Shown here: piece by piece, positions 1 to 9,232 of the stretch
How positions within the stretch are numbered: position 1 is the first letter of the stretch
Layout of the letters: each line of letters starts with the position of its first letter
NCBI GenBank assembly: GCA_031277685.1
Contig: JAITLV010000029.1
Coordinates: forward strand, 1-64,000
Source: Sphingobacterium sp.
GTDB lineage: Bacteria > Bacteroidota > Bacteroidia > Sphingobacteriales > Sphingobacteriaceae
Reading direction: 5' to 3'
DNA length: 64,000 bases
Notes under the pieces: model-generated
The model's database searches: none
What the model saw: the letters and a program-made list of their open reading frames with translations, nothing else
Told to the model about the DNA's origin: nothing
Made by a program: the position numbers and the translations under genes

Positions 1-22
1 CAACAAAAAGCAAGTTATACGG

Positions 23-1231
23 ATGAAAAAAACACTTTCACTTATTACAACGTTGGGTTTGGGCATTGCGACATTACATGCGCAGGAACAGGCTCCAACA
101 GATTCCATTCCAGCAGAAAGAAATAGCTTATTATCCAGAAGTAGTTTATTGTCAAAGGAACCAGCTAGGGCAAAATCATTTCAATTGGATGTTTTGCTGC
201 GTGCAGGTCTGCAAGCTGATAACAGCGATGGCTCTGGTCAGGCAAAAGCAAATTTGGACGATGCCCGCATCTTGATGAGCGGTGATTATAATGATCAGCT
301 TTCCTATAAAGTACGTTTTCGTCTGAATAGATCATTTGCTCCGACCAGTCAGGACAATGGATCAAGGGCATTGGATATGGCCTATATCAAATACAAGTTT
401 GGAAAGGATCTGAAATGGTCCGTCACAGCAGGTAAGCAGAGTGCTATTGTGGGTAGCTACGAGTTTGAAAATAATCCTATTTACGAGTATAAATTCACGG
501 ATTATGTTGACCGTATCCTGAATTTATTTGTGGTCGGGGGAACTTTGTCCTATGAAGTTAACCCTAATCATTCCTTACATGCACAAGTTTATAATACGAC
601 AAACGATAGTTTTATGGATTTGCATACCAAAAATGGTTTTGCAGTAGGTGATCTGGAGCGATCTGATGTGCCAATGGGTGCTTACTTTACTTGGGTAGGA
701 GCCTTTATGGATAAAAAAATCAATACGAAATGGTCCTATAATATCTCCCAGTTTGCAAAGGGACATACCAATCATTCCATCTCTTTGGCGAACAAGTTTA
801 AAACGCCGAAGCAAATGGTCTATTTAGACCTGCAATATTCTTACTTGGGTGTTGACCATGCCTTGATTGCATCATCGGCAATCAATGACTTTTATGGACG
901 TACGGGGACAGGACGCGTTTTGGCAAAGGATGTCAATTACGCTTCGGCAATTGTACGGTATGATCAGTTTTTAAGTGAAAAATGGGAGGTAGCTCTGAAA
1001 GGTGGTTATGAGACTGCCGGATCGAGAGATGACGATCAAGTTGGCAAAAATTTCCGTCAAAACTGGACCTACTTTGCGACCCTACAACATAAACCTTTTC
1101 ATAATCAGGATTTGCGATTTTACCTTGGTTATGTAGGTAATACAGTAAACTACAAGGGACATATGGATATGGGCAAAAGTCAATATAACCGTGTTGCCTT
1201 TGGAGCATATTTTACAATTCCGGTCTTGTAA
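23..1231 (+). CDS. Outer-membrane porin (phosphate-selective porin O/P-like)
   Basis: 402 aa ORF with signal peptide (MKKTLSLITTLGLGIATLHAQ), beta-barrel-like alternating pattern and terminal aromatic-rich strand; first gene of the urease cluster. Confidence 0.7.
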   Translation: MKKTLSLITTLGLGIATLHAQEQAPTDSIPAERNSLLSRSSLLSKEPARAKSFQLDVLLRAGLQADNSDGSGQAKANLDDARILMSGDYNDQLSYKVRFRLNRSFAPTSQDNGSRALDMAYIKYKFGKDLKWSVTAGKQSAIVGSYEFENNPIYEYKFTDYVDRILNLFVVGGTLSYEVNPNHSLHAQVYNTTNDSFMDLHTKNGFAVGDLERSDVPMGAYFTWVGAFMDKKINTKWSYNISQFAKGHTNHSISLANKFKTPKQMVYLDLQYSYLGVDHALIASSAINDFYGRTGTGRVLAKDVNYASAIVRYDQFLSEKWEVALKGGYETAGSRDDDQVGKNFRQNWTYFATLQHKPFHNQDLRFYLGYVGNTVNYKGHMDMGKSQYNRVAFGAYFTIPVL

Positions 1232-1267
1232 TAATTCCTTTAACAAAATAACAAATAATTATTTTTT

Positions 1268-1570
1268 ATGCGTTTAACACCAAGAGAAACAGAAAAACTG
1301 CTATTGCATTTGGCAGGAGAACTGGCTGCAAAGCGACTAAAGCGTGGGGTGAAGCTAAATTACCCTGAATGTATTGCCTATATCAGTGCTCAGATTATGG
1401 AGGAAGCAAGAGACGGTAGATCTGTTGCGGACTTAATGTCTTATGGTACGACCTTATTGAAAAGAAGCCAAGTCATGGAAGGTGTCCCTGAGATGATCCA
1501 TGATGTGCAGATTGAGGTTACTTTTCCAGACGGTACCAAGTTGGTAACAGTTCATGATCCTATTCGTTAA
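1268..1570 (+). CDS. ureA: Urease subunit gamma
   Basis: [34 protein letters not shown]...; typical 100 aa gamma subunit, followed by ureB and ureC. Confidence 0.97.
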   Translation: MRLTPRETEKLLLHLAGELAAKRLKRGVKLNYPECIAYISAQIMEEARDGRSVADLMSYGTTLLKRSQVMEGVPEMIHDVQIEVTFPDGTKLVTVHDPIR

Positions 1571-1584
1571 TAAATCTTAATCAT

Positions 1585-1956
1585 ATGATTCCAGGAGAAT
1601 ACATTTTAAAAAAAGAAGAAATCAAAGCTAACGTGGGGCGTAGAACCACTAGCCTTGTTGTAAAAAATGAAGGCGATAGACCGATTCAGGTGGGTTCGCA
1701 CTATCATTTTTTTGAAGCGAACAAATTGCTTTCGTTTGACCGCGAAAAAGCATTTGGTATGCGCTTGAATATTCCTGCAAGTACGGCGGTACGGTTTGAA
1801 CCAGGTGAACAGAAGTCTGTTGTACTGGTTGAATTTGGGGGAAGCAAAGAAATTCACGGTTTCAATGGGTTGACAAATGGTAAGTATACCGATCAGAATG
1901 TCAAAACTAAAGCCGTTGAGAAAATGAAAAAATTAAAATTCAGACAATCTAAATAA
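1585..1956 (+). CDS. ureB: Urease subunit beta
   Basis: [13 protein letters not shown]...[30 protein letters not shown]... Confidence 0.97.
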   Translation: MIPGEYILKKEEIKANVGRRTTSLVVKNEGDRPIQVGSHYHFFEANKLLSFDREKAFGMRLNIPASTAVRFEPGEQKSVVLVEFGGSKEIHGFNGLTNGKYTDQNVKTKAVEKMKKLKFRQSK

Positions 1957-1962
1957 TATAGA

Positions 1963-3813
1963 ATGGGAGGATGGAATAGACGCGAATGGATTAAGGTCGT
2001 AGGGCTCACCACATTGGGATCTACTGTTGGTCTACATGCGCTTGGTTTAGATAAACTAGGTTTAGATAAATCATCTGTTAAATATATTGATGGGGAGCTT
2101 TATATCCCGAGAGAAAAATATGCTGCTCTTTTTGGCCCGACAACGGGTGATAAGGTACGTTTAGCTGATACGGAGTTGTTTATAGAAATTGAAAAAGATT
2201 TCAATGTATATGGTGAAGAAAATAAATTCGGTGGAGGCAAGACGATCCGTGATGGTATGGGGCAATCTGCCCGTGCCCTGCGTGATGAGGATGTATTAGA
2301 CTTCTGTATAACTAACGTCATCATTATTGACCACTGGGGTATTGTGAAGGGCGATATTGGTATCAAGGATGGTAAAATTGTTGGCATCGGTAAAGCGGGT
2401 AACCCTGACGTGCAGGATGGAGTAACCAAGGGTATGGTCATCGGAGCTTCTACAGAGGTGCATGGCGGTGCTGGCTATATCCTTACTGCTGGCGGTATTG
2501 ATACACACATTCACTTTATATCACCACAGCAGATTGAGACAGCATTATATTCTGGTGTAACCACCTTTATCGGTGGAGGTGCTGGTCCGGCTGATGGTAC
2601 GTTGGCGACAACTGTAACATCAGGTAAATGGTATATCGAACGTATGTTTGAAGCCTTTGAAAATTTGCCGATCAACGTTGGTTTCTTCGGTAAAGGTAAT
2701 GTTTCGACAACTAAGCCGATCGAAGAGCAGATTGAAGCCGGAGCATTGGGTGTGAAGATCCACGAAGACTGGGGAGCTACGCCAGCGACTATTGATGCCG
2801 CGTTAAAAGTTGCGGATAAATATGATGTACAGGTAGCTATACACACAGATACGCTTAATGAGGCTGGTTTCTTAGAAGATACAGTCGCTGCAATTGACGG
2901 TCGTGTTATTCACACTTTCCATACAGAAGGAGCTGGCGGTGGACACGCACCGGATATCATCAAAATTGCGATGTATCCAAACATTCTCCCTGCATCTACC
3001 AACCCGACAAAACCGTTTACGGTGAATACCGCCGAAGAGCATCTTGATATGTTGATGGTCTGCCATCACTTAGATAAAAATGTGAAAGAAGATGTTGCCT
3101 TTGCAGATTCACGTATTCGCCCACAGACGATTGCAGCAGAGGATATTCTTCAAGATATGGGGGTATTCTCCATTATGAGTTCGGACAGTCAGGCGATGGG
3201 ACGTGTGGGTGAGGTTATCTCACGTACATTTCAGACTGCACATAAAATGAAGATACAACGTGGCCCTTTGGCTGAGGATAAGGGTAAAGATAATGACAAC
3301 TTCCGTGTCAAACGTTACGTGTCCAAATTTACAATCAACCCTGCAAAAGCACATGGTGTTGATAAATATATTGGCTCTATTGAGACAGGTAAATATGCCG
3401 ATTTGATCTTATGGAAACCAGAATTGTTTGGCGTGAAGCCAGAGTTGATTATCAAAGCTGGTATGATCTTAGGTGCGAAAATGGGGGATGCGAATGCGTC
3501 TATTCCCACACCACAGCCAATCATCTACAGACCGATGTTCGGAAACTACGGTAAGGCAGTGTCAAAATTGTGTTTCAACTTTGTTTCGAAGATCTCTTTA
3601 GAGAATGGAAATATCCAGAAATTGAATTTATCACGTAAATGTTTGCCAGTAGAAGGCTGTCGTACAGTGATGAAAAAGGATATGGTGCATAATCATGCCA
3701 CACCAAATATTGTGGTCAATCCGGAAACATATGAAGTGACAGTGGACGGTGTTTTAGCTACTTGTGAGCCATTAAAAGAGCTTCCAATGGCACAACGTTA
3801 CTTCCTGTTCTAA
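1963..3813 (+). CDS. ureC: Urease subunit alpha with N-terminal twin-arginine-like extension
   Basis: [42 protein letters not shown] (carbamylated Lys), [16 protein letters not shown]; about 45 aa extra N-terminus [28 protein letters not shown]. Confidence 0.97.
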   Translation: MGGWNRREWIKVVGLTTLGSTVGLHALGLDKLGLDKSSVKYIDGELYIPREKYAALFGPTTGDKVRLADTELFIEIEKDFNVYGEENKFGGGKTIRDGMGQSARALRDEDVLDFCITNVIIIDHWGIVKGDIGIKDGKIVGIGKAGNPDVQDGVTKGMVIGASTEVHGGAGYILTAGGIDTHIHFISPQQIETALYSGVTTFIGGGAGPADGTLATTVTSGKWYIERMFEAFENLPINVGFFGKGNVSTTKPIEEQIEAGALGVKIHEDWGATPATIDAALKVADKYDVQVAIHTDTLNEAGFLEDTVAAIDGRVIHTFHTEGAGGGHAPDIIKIAMYPNILPASTNPTKPFTVNTAEEHLDMLMVCHHLDKNVKEDVAFADSRIRPQTIAAEDILQDMGVFSIMSSDSQAMGRVGEVISRTFQTAHKMKIQRGPLAEDKGKDNDNFRVKRYVSKFTINPAKAHGVDKYIGSIETGKYADLILWKPELFGVKPELIIKAGMILGAKMGDANASIPTPQPIIYRPMFGNYGKAVSKLCFNFVSKISLENGNIQKLNLSRKCLPVEGCRTVMKKDMVHNHATPNIVVNPETYEVTVDGVLATCEPLKELPMAQRYFLF

Positions 3814-3823
3814 TTCAATAATC

Positions 3824-4318
3824 ATGATTTTAGCAAGAGACATTAAAGGTAATATTTGGACAGAAGGAAGGGATCAGGATGCTGTGGCACTAGATTTTTT
3901 AGAACTTGAATGGTTTGATACCGAGCGACGTGTCATTCGGGGATTCACTGTTCAGGGACGGGAAATCGGATTTAAAAATCTGAGTGAAGATTCCCTGTTC
4001 GATGGCGATATTCTGTTTGAGACAGCGGAACTTCGTATCGTTGTCCGAATATTACCCTGTCCTTGCCTGGTTGTAAGACCAAAAAATAGAATGGATATGG
4101 CAAGAATATGTTTAGAAATAGGCAATAAGCATATCCCTGTTTTTATCAATGCAGCTCATGAAATCATAGCGGCTTACGAAAATCCGCTGTGGGAACAATT
4201 GCAGCGCGCAGGATTTACACCAACTCAAGAGTCAAGGGTAATCGAACGTACGCACACATTGCGCATACATCAGTATGCCGTAGTGCAAAATAAAATCACA
4301 TTAGCAAAGGAGATATAG
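3824..4318 (+). CDS. ureE: Urease accessory protein UreE
   Basis: ILPCPCLVV...ICLEIGNKHIPVFI, the UreE GN(R/K)H motif, located between ureC and ureF. Confidence 0.9.
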   Translation: MILARDIKGNIWTEGRDQDAVALDFLELEWFDTERRVIRGFTVQGREIGFKNLSEDSLFDGDILFETAELRIVVRILPCPCLVVRPKNRMDMARICLEIGNKHIPVFINAAHEIIAAYENPLWEQLQRAGFTPTQESRVIERTHTLRIHQYAVVQNKITLAKEI

Positions 4319-4421
4319 TATGAAATATCCATATTGTAGCTATCTAAACCTAATAATCACAAAGTGTGATCGGGCCATTGCTAGCAGGCGTGAGCGAACA
4401 AAATAATTTGGATATTCCATA
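4319..4421. repeat. 103-bp element bounded by 17-bp imperfect inverted repeats in the ureE-ureF gap
   Basis: TATGAAATATCCATATT (4319-4335) versus reverse complement of 4405-4421 TATGGAATATCCAAATT, 2 mismatches; internal ATCACA AAG TGTGAT hairpin. Confidence 0.65.
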
Positions 4422-4449
4422 TGACCATTAAAAAACAAATAATTTACAT

Positions 4450-5136
4450 ATGAATCCATTGTTGACATTGATGCAGATCAATGATTCTGTTTTTCCGATC
4501 GGGGGATTCACACATTCCTATGGATTGGAAACCTATATAACCAAAGGTCTTGTACATGATTCTAAAACGGCCAGGGAATATGCACAAACATTATTGGAAC
4601 ATAGCTTTTATTACAATGATGCGGCCTTTTTTCATAAGACTTGGCAGTTGTGCGAAACAAAGGCAACTAAAAAAAAGGTAGCTGAATTAGATGCTTTGAT
4701 CACGGCCTTTAAAGTTCCGTTTGAAATCAGGGATGCAAGTAAAAAATTGGGAATACGCTTCTTGAAACTGACTGAAAAATTGCAGCCAGTTAAGCGTTGT
4801 TCGGCCTATTTAAAAGCGATAAATACACAAGAACTGCATGGTCACTATGCCATGGCATTTGCCATGTTTGCGCATGCACAAGGAATTAGTTATGCGGATG
4901 CACTGAGTGCTTTTTACTATAACTCTCTCAATGGTATTATGACCAATTGCGCAAAACTGGTTCCTATCAGTCAAATGGATGCGCAACAGATTCTTTTTAA
5001 GTTACAACCATTGATCAATAAATTGGTCGCAGCTCAACCTGGGTTAGATGAAGACTTGGTTGGTAATTGTTGTATAGCACAGGATATTCGTTGTATGCAA
5101 CATGAAAAGCTATACACGCGTATCTATATATCGTAA
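4450..5136 (+). CDS. ureF: Urease accessory protein UreF
   Basis: LLTLMQINDSVFPIGGFTHSYGLETYI motif. Confidence 0.95.
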   Translation: MNPLLTLMQINDSVFPIGGFTHSYGLETYITKGLVHDSKTAREYAQTLLEHSFYYNDAAFFHKTWQLCETKATKKKVAELDALITAFKVPFEIRDASKKLGIRFLKLTEKLQPVKRCSAYLKAINTQELHGHYAMAFAMFAHAQGISYADALSAFYYNSLNGIMTNCAKLVPISQMDAQQILFKLQPLINKLVAAQPGLDEDLVGNCCIAQDIRCMQHEKLYTRIYIS

Positions 5137-5250
5137 GGCTATTCATACTGTTCCTGATAAAATTTATTCTACTGGTCAAAGGAGCTGGGTTTTAAATAGG
5201 TTAAACTTCATCTAAACGATGGAAAAAATAATAAGAAAAAAATTATACGG

Positions 5251-5880
5251 ATGAAAAAGACGTCAAAAAGAAATTATGTGAAAATTGGTGTTGCTGGACC
5301 TGTTGGCTCTGGCAAGACTGCCCTGATAGAGCGATTGACACGTTCGATGTCTGCAGATTACAGTATCTGTGTCGTTACAAATGATATTTATACCCGCGAA
5401 GATGCGATGTATCTGCAGCAAAACTCGGCATTGCCAGCGGAACGTATTATTGGTGTGGAAACGGGTGGATGTCCACATACGGCTATTCGCGAAGATGCAT
5501 CGATGAATATTGAAGCAGTGGAAGAGCTGGCTAACCGTTTTGAGGATGTGGAACTAATTTTTGTGGAAAGTGGAGGTGATAACCTGACAGCAACTTTCAG
5601 CCCAGATCTAGCAGATTTGACAATCTTTGTGCTTGATGTTGCAGAAGGAGAAAAGATGCCGCGTAAAGGAGGTCCAGGAATCACCCGTTCAGATTTGTTG
5701 TTGATCAACAAAATTGACTTGGCGCCATATGTGCACGCTGATTTGGAAGTGATGCGCCAAGATACATTACGCATGCGTGGCGAACGTCCTTTTATTTTTA
5801 CAAACCTGATGACACTAGAAGGTCTGGAAGATGTAAAGAAATGGATTAGAGAATACGCTTTTTTAGAACAAGTAGGCTAA
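5251..5880 (+). CDS. ureG: Urease accessory GTPase UreG
   Basis: [18 protein letters not shown]-loop, [29 protein letters not shown]. Confidence 0.97.
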   Translation: MKKTSKRNYVKIGVAGPVGSGKTALIERLTRSMSADYSICVVTNDIYTREDAMYLQQNSALPAERIIGVETGGCPHTAIREDASMNIEAVEELANRFEDVELIFVESGGDNLTATFSPDLADLTIFVLDVAEGEKMPRKGGPGITRSDLLLINKIDLAPYVHADLEVMRQDTLRMRGERPFIFTNLMTLEGLEDVKKWIREYAFLEQVG

Positions 5881-5891
5881 AACAATAGGAT

Positions 5892-6830
5892 ATGGATAGC
5901 AAGATAGTATTAAATGTGGCCAAAGAGGACGGTAGAAGTAGACTGAAAGAAAGCTACCATAATGCGCCCTATAAGTTAACCCATTATGGAGCAGCTCATC
6001 TAACTGACCATCTGGAAATGATTATCATGAGTGCGTCTCCAGGTATTATGGACACGGATCATCTTGATATTGATGTTCATGTAAAAGAAAATGCGCAATT
6101 AAAGCTGTTCACACAATCTTTTAATAAGTTGCATCCGATGAAAACCGGTGCCAGCCAACATACGGAAGCGCATGTTGCAAAAGGAGGGATATTTCATTAT
6201 ATCCCGCATCCAGTGACACCTTTTAAAGATTCTATATTCAAGGCAACTAATCATATTCATTTAGCGGAAGATTCAGTATTGATGTGGGGTGATATTATCA
6301 GTGTCGGTCGGATTTATATGAAAGAAGCGTTTGAGTTTGATCGTTTGCATACCCAGACGAAGATTTTTAGGTCAGGTAAGTTGGCATTTATTGATAATCA
6401 GTTATTGTGCCCTAAAATGCAGCCAATTCAAAAGATGCTTTTTTTTGAAGGTTACACCCATCAGGCGACTTTTTTATTCTCAGCCCTTTTTGCGCAGGAA
6501 TTAAAGGCTGAATTGGATGAAATATTAACGGTTGACTATAATGATATCTCCTATGGATTTACACAGGCTTCCTCAGATGTTGTTGTGCTGCGAGCGTTGG
6601 GTTCTGATGGTGAGCTGCTGTATGATTTTCTGCAGATGCTGGGTCAGCTGTGCTGGGATTTTACCATGCACAAACTGTCGGAATCCAAAGAGACTGAAGT
6701 TGCCGAAGCCGAACTAAATACAACGCTACCAGTAGCGGCGGAGCCTGTTGTTGAAAAGAAGCCCACAAATAGCGTAAGAAGAAGGAAAATAAGTAAAAAC
6801 AAACAAGAGGAAGAACTGAAGTATGCGTAA
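5892..6830 (+). CDS. ureD: Urease accessory protein UreD/UreH
   Basis: Position after ureG; long beta-rich protein with HYIPHPVTPFKDSIFKATNHIHL resembling UreD. Confidence 0.9.
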   Translation: MDSKIVLNVAKEDGRSRLKESYHNAPYKLTHYGAAHLTDHLEMIIMSASPGIMDTDHLDIDVHVKENAQLKLFTQSFNKLHPMKTGASQHTEAHVAKGGIFHYIPHPVTPFKDSIFKATNHIHLAEDSVLMWGDIISVGRIYMKEAFEFDRLHTQTKIFRSGKLAFIDNQLLCPKMQPIQKMLFFEGYTHQATFLFSALFAQELKAELDEILTVDYNDISYGFTQASSDVVVLRALGSDGELLYDFLQMLGQLCWDFTMHKLSESKETEVAEAELNTTLPVAAEPVVEKKPTNSVRRRKISKNKQEEELKYA

Positions 6831-7302
6831 ACTGAAAGAGCCTACCGAAATCCTAATTGAGTCCATTCCCAATTTTGAGCACGTTAAATTCAATCGTGAA
6901 TCGGATATCTTGGATCTTTCTTATTTTGAAGTTAATAAACGTGTCATTCATCGTCAAACACGTAATGGAAACACAGTAAAAATACAACGGGACGATAGTA
7001 CTGCCTTACAGTCGGGACAATGTGTCTATCACAGTGCGGATCTGTTTATTCAGGTAAATATTCTACCCTGTCTTTGCGTATTACTTGACAGTCAGGATCT
7101 CTCTGTGGTCGGGGAATTTTGTTTTGATGTAGGCAATCGGCATTTACCTGTTTATCTGAAAGCAGATGGACGCTTTGCGGTTTCCTATGATGGGAGGTTG
7201 TATCAGGCGCTGAAGGAAAAATATAATGGTTCCATTTCCTTGGAAAATGCTGTTTTGGAACCTGATGAACAGATTACTTCTATTCGCAACGCAAAAAAAT
7301 AG
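6823..7302 (+). CDS. Second, divergent UreE-like protein
   Basis: ILPCLCVLLDSQDLSVVGEFCFDVGNRHLPVYL aligns with ILPCPCLVVRPKNRMDMARICLEIGNKHIPVFI of UreE at 3824; start overlaps the ureD stop. Confidence 0.8.
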   Translation: MRKLKEPTEILIESIPNFEHVKFNRESDILDLSYFEVNKRVIHRQTRNGNTVKIQRDDSTALQSGQCVYHSADLFIQVNILPCLCVLLDSQDLSVVGEFCFDVGNRHLPVYLKADGRFAVSYDGRLYQALKEKYNGSISLENAVLEPDEQITSIRNAKK

Positions 7303-7389
7303 TACATCGGTATTTGGGGCGTTATTTCTCTTTTACAAGATGATCAGGAATCTGTCTTTGTTGGGATCCCGCTTGAAAATGATGAAAAA

Positions 7390-8457
7390 TTGTGCATTTT
7401 TGTTGTTATGATATTTGGTGCGGAATTGCAGATGTGGTATCAGCAGCATAAGCGTGATTTACCATGGCGGGAAACAAAAGATCCCTATAAGATTTGGCTT
7501 TCTGAGATTATCCTGCAACAGACTCGCGTGGAGCAGGGCATGCCTTACTATTTACGGTTTGTAGAGCGATTTGAAACGGTTGTTGACTTTGCTAATGCGC
7601 AGGAGGATGATATTTTACACCTTTGGCAGGGGTTGGGGTATTATTCAAGAGGACGGAATATGCATAAGGCTGCACGTATTGTCCGGGACGAATATAACGG
7701 TATTTTCCCTGTAGATTATAAGACACTTTTAAAACTGCCCGGTATCGGGGAATATACTGCGGCTGCGATATCGTCCTTTGCCAATAACGAGGCTCAGGCT
7801 GTATTGGATGGAAATGTATTTCGTGTCCTGTCGAGATACTATGGAATAGAAACACCGATCAATTCTACAGAAGGAAAGAAAATTTTTTCAACTATTGCCC
7901 AGGAAAACCTGGATCGTGACCATCCGGCATTGTATAATCAAGCCATTATGGACTTTGGTGCGATTCATTGCAAGCCGAAGCAACCTCTATGTATTACATG
8001 TATGTTCAATACATCTTGTTATGCTGCACTACAAGGGGATGTCGATATATTACCGGTTAAACTTAAGGCCAAAGCAAGCAAGGACCGGTATTTTAATTAT
8101 TTTATCATTCAGGATGATGAACAAATTCTGATGTCAAAACGTGGAGATGGGGACGTCTGGCAGAATTTGTACGAGTTTCCGCTAATCGAGTCTGATCAAA
8201 CATTAACTATTCCAGAGATTCTTACAGATCAGCAATTTGTCCAATATTTTGGGGAAAGGGCTGAGGTCAGGATTTTGCAAAAGCAAACAAAACATATTCT
8301 TAGTCATCAGAATATCTACGCGACATTCTTTGAAGTGCGGTTAAAGGGCTGTCTAAATCAAAAAAAATCCAATTGGGATTATGTATTTTTAAAAGATTTA
8401 GATAAATTAGCTAAACACAAGTTGATCTTTACCTTTTTGGAAAGATCCAATTTTTAA
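7390..8457 (+). CDS. mutY: A/G-specific adenine glycosylase
   Basis: WYQQHKRDLPWRETKDPYKIWLSEIILQQTRVEQ; HhH LPGIGEYTAAAISSFA; Fe-S Cys cluster CKPKQPLCITCMFNTSC. Confidence 0.97.
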   Translation: MCIFVVMIFGAELQMWYQQHKRDLPWRETKDPYKIWLSEIILQQTRVEQGMPYYLRFVERFETVVDFANAQEDDILHLWQGLGYYSRGRNMHKAARIVRDEYNGIFPVDYKTLLKLPGIGEYTAAAISSFANNEAQAVLDGNVFRVLSRYYGIETPINSTEGKKIFSTIAQENLDRDHPALYNQAIMDFGAIHCKPKQPLCITCMFNTSCYAALQGDVDILPVKLKAKASKDRYFNYFIIQDDEQILMSKRGDGDVWQNLYEFPLIESDQTLTIPEILTDQQFVQYFGERAEVRILQKQTKHILSHQNIYATFFEVRLKGCLNQKKSNWDYVFLKDLDKLAKHKLIFTFLERSNF

Positions 8458-8476
8458 CCATTTATGCTTTTAAATT

Positions 8477-8935
8477 ATGTCAGGAGTTAACAAAGTTATT
8501 TTAGTGGGACACCTTGGAAAAGACCCCGAAATTCGCTATTTAGAAGGTAATGTCTCCGTTGCCAGTTTCCCATTGGCAACTTCAGAAACGTATAATAAGG
8601 ACGGGAAACGGGTGGAACAAACCGAGTGGCACAACATTGTCATGTGGCGTGGTTTGGCGGATGTGGCCGTAAAATATCTTACTAAGGGCAAATTGGTCTA
8701 TATTGAAGGTCGTTTGCGGACACGTACATACGAAGATAAGGAAGGGATCCGACGCTATGCTACTGAGGTGGTTGCCGAGACATTCACACTTTTGGGACGG
8801 AAATCTGATTTTGAACCTGCAGGGGGGGCTAATGCAGGAAATGCTGTGAATAACCAGGCGCAGAAAGCTGAAGATAAAGAAATTGAAGTTGATTTTACTG
8901 AAAATGATCAAGAGGATAATCCACTTCCATTTTAG
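8477..8935 (+). CDS. ssb: Single-stranded DNA-binding protein
   Basis: MSGVNKVILVGHLGKDPEIRYLEG...; acidic C-terminal tip NPLPF. Confidence 0.97.
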   Translation: MSGVNKVILVGHLGKDPEIRYLEGNVSVASFPLATSETYNKDGKRVEQTEWHNIVMWRGLADVAVKYLTKGKLVYIEGRLRTRTYEDKEGIRRYATEVVAETFTLLGRKSDFEPAGGANAGNAVNNQAQKAEDKEIEVDFTENDQEDNPLPF

Positions 8936-8999
8936 TCGAATTTGAAAATAATTTTGAATATTGAGGGGATATCATTTTGTACTAAATATAGTTATGAGC

Positions 9000-9028
9000 A
9001 AAAGAGCAGATGAGAGTCTGCTCTTTTT
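9000..9028 (+). terminator. Rho-independent terminator after ssb
   Basis: AAAAGAGCAGA-tgagag-TCTGCTCTTTTT. Confidence 0.85.
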
Positions 9029-9232
9029 GATTGTTCGCAGATGCCTACTTCCTTTTGATCATGTCCAAAAAATAATTACACTCGCCGGTGTATATTCAAA
9101 GAGTTGATTACAAATAGCTTCCTCCTGTCTGATCCAAGCCATTAAATTTATCTACAAGTGCATTTTCTATAGTGGTTGAGAGATCGCTAAAATTTCTTTT
9201 TAGCGGAAATTTTGGCTATGTTTGTCGTAATT

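Noticed and set aside
2100-2846. Antisense ORFs over ureC (2100-2441, 2296-2514, 2511-2846)
   Set aside because: Opposite strand of a strongly coding conserved gene; translations have no recognisable family and arise from codon bias.
4319-4450. Nickel/cobalt riboswitch in the ureE-ureF gap
   Set aside because: The gap is structured, but I could not match it to a NiCo or other riboswitch consensus; kept only as an inverted-repeat element.
7226-7411. 61-aa ORF overlapping the second ureE-like gene
   Set aside because: Out of frame with the conserved UreE-like ORF and low-complexity hydrophobic; likely spurious.
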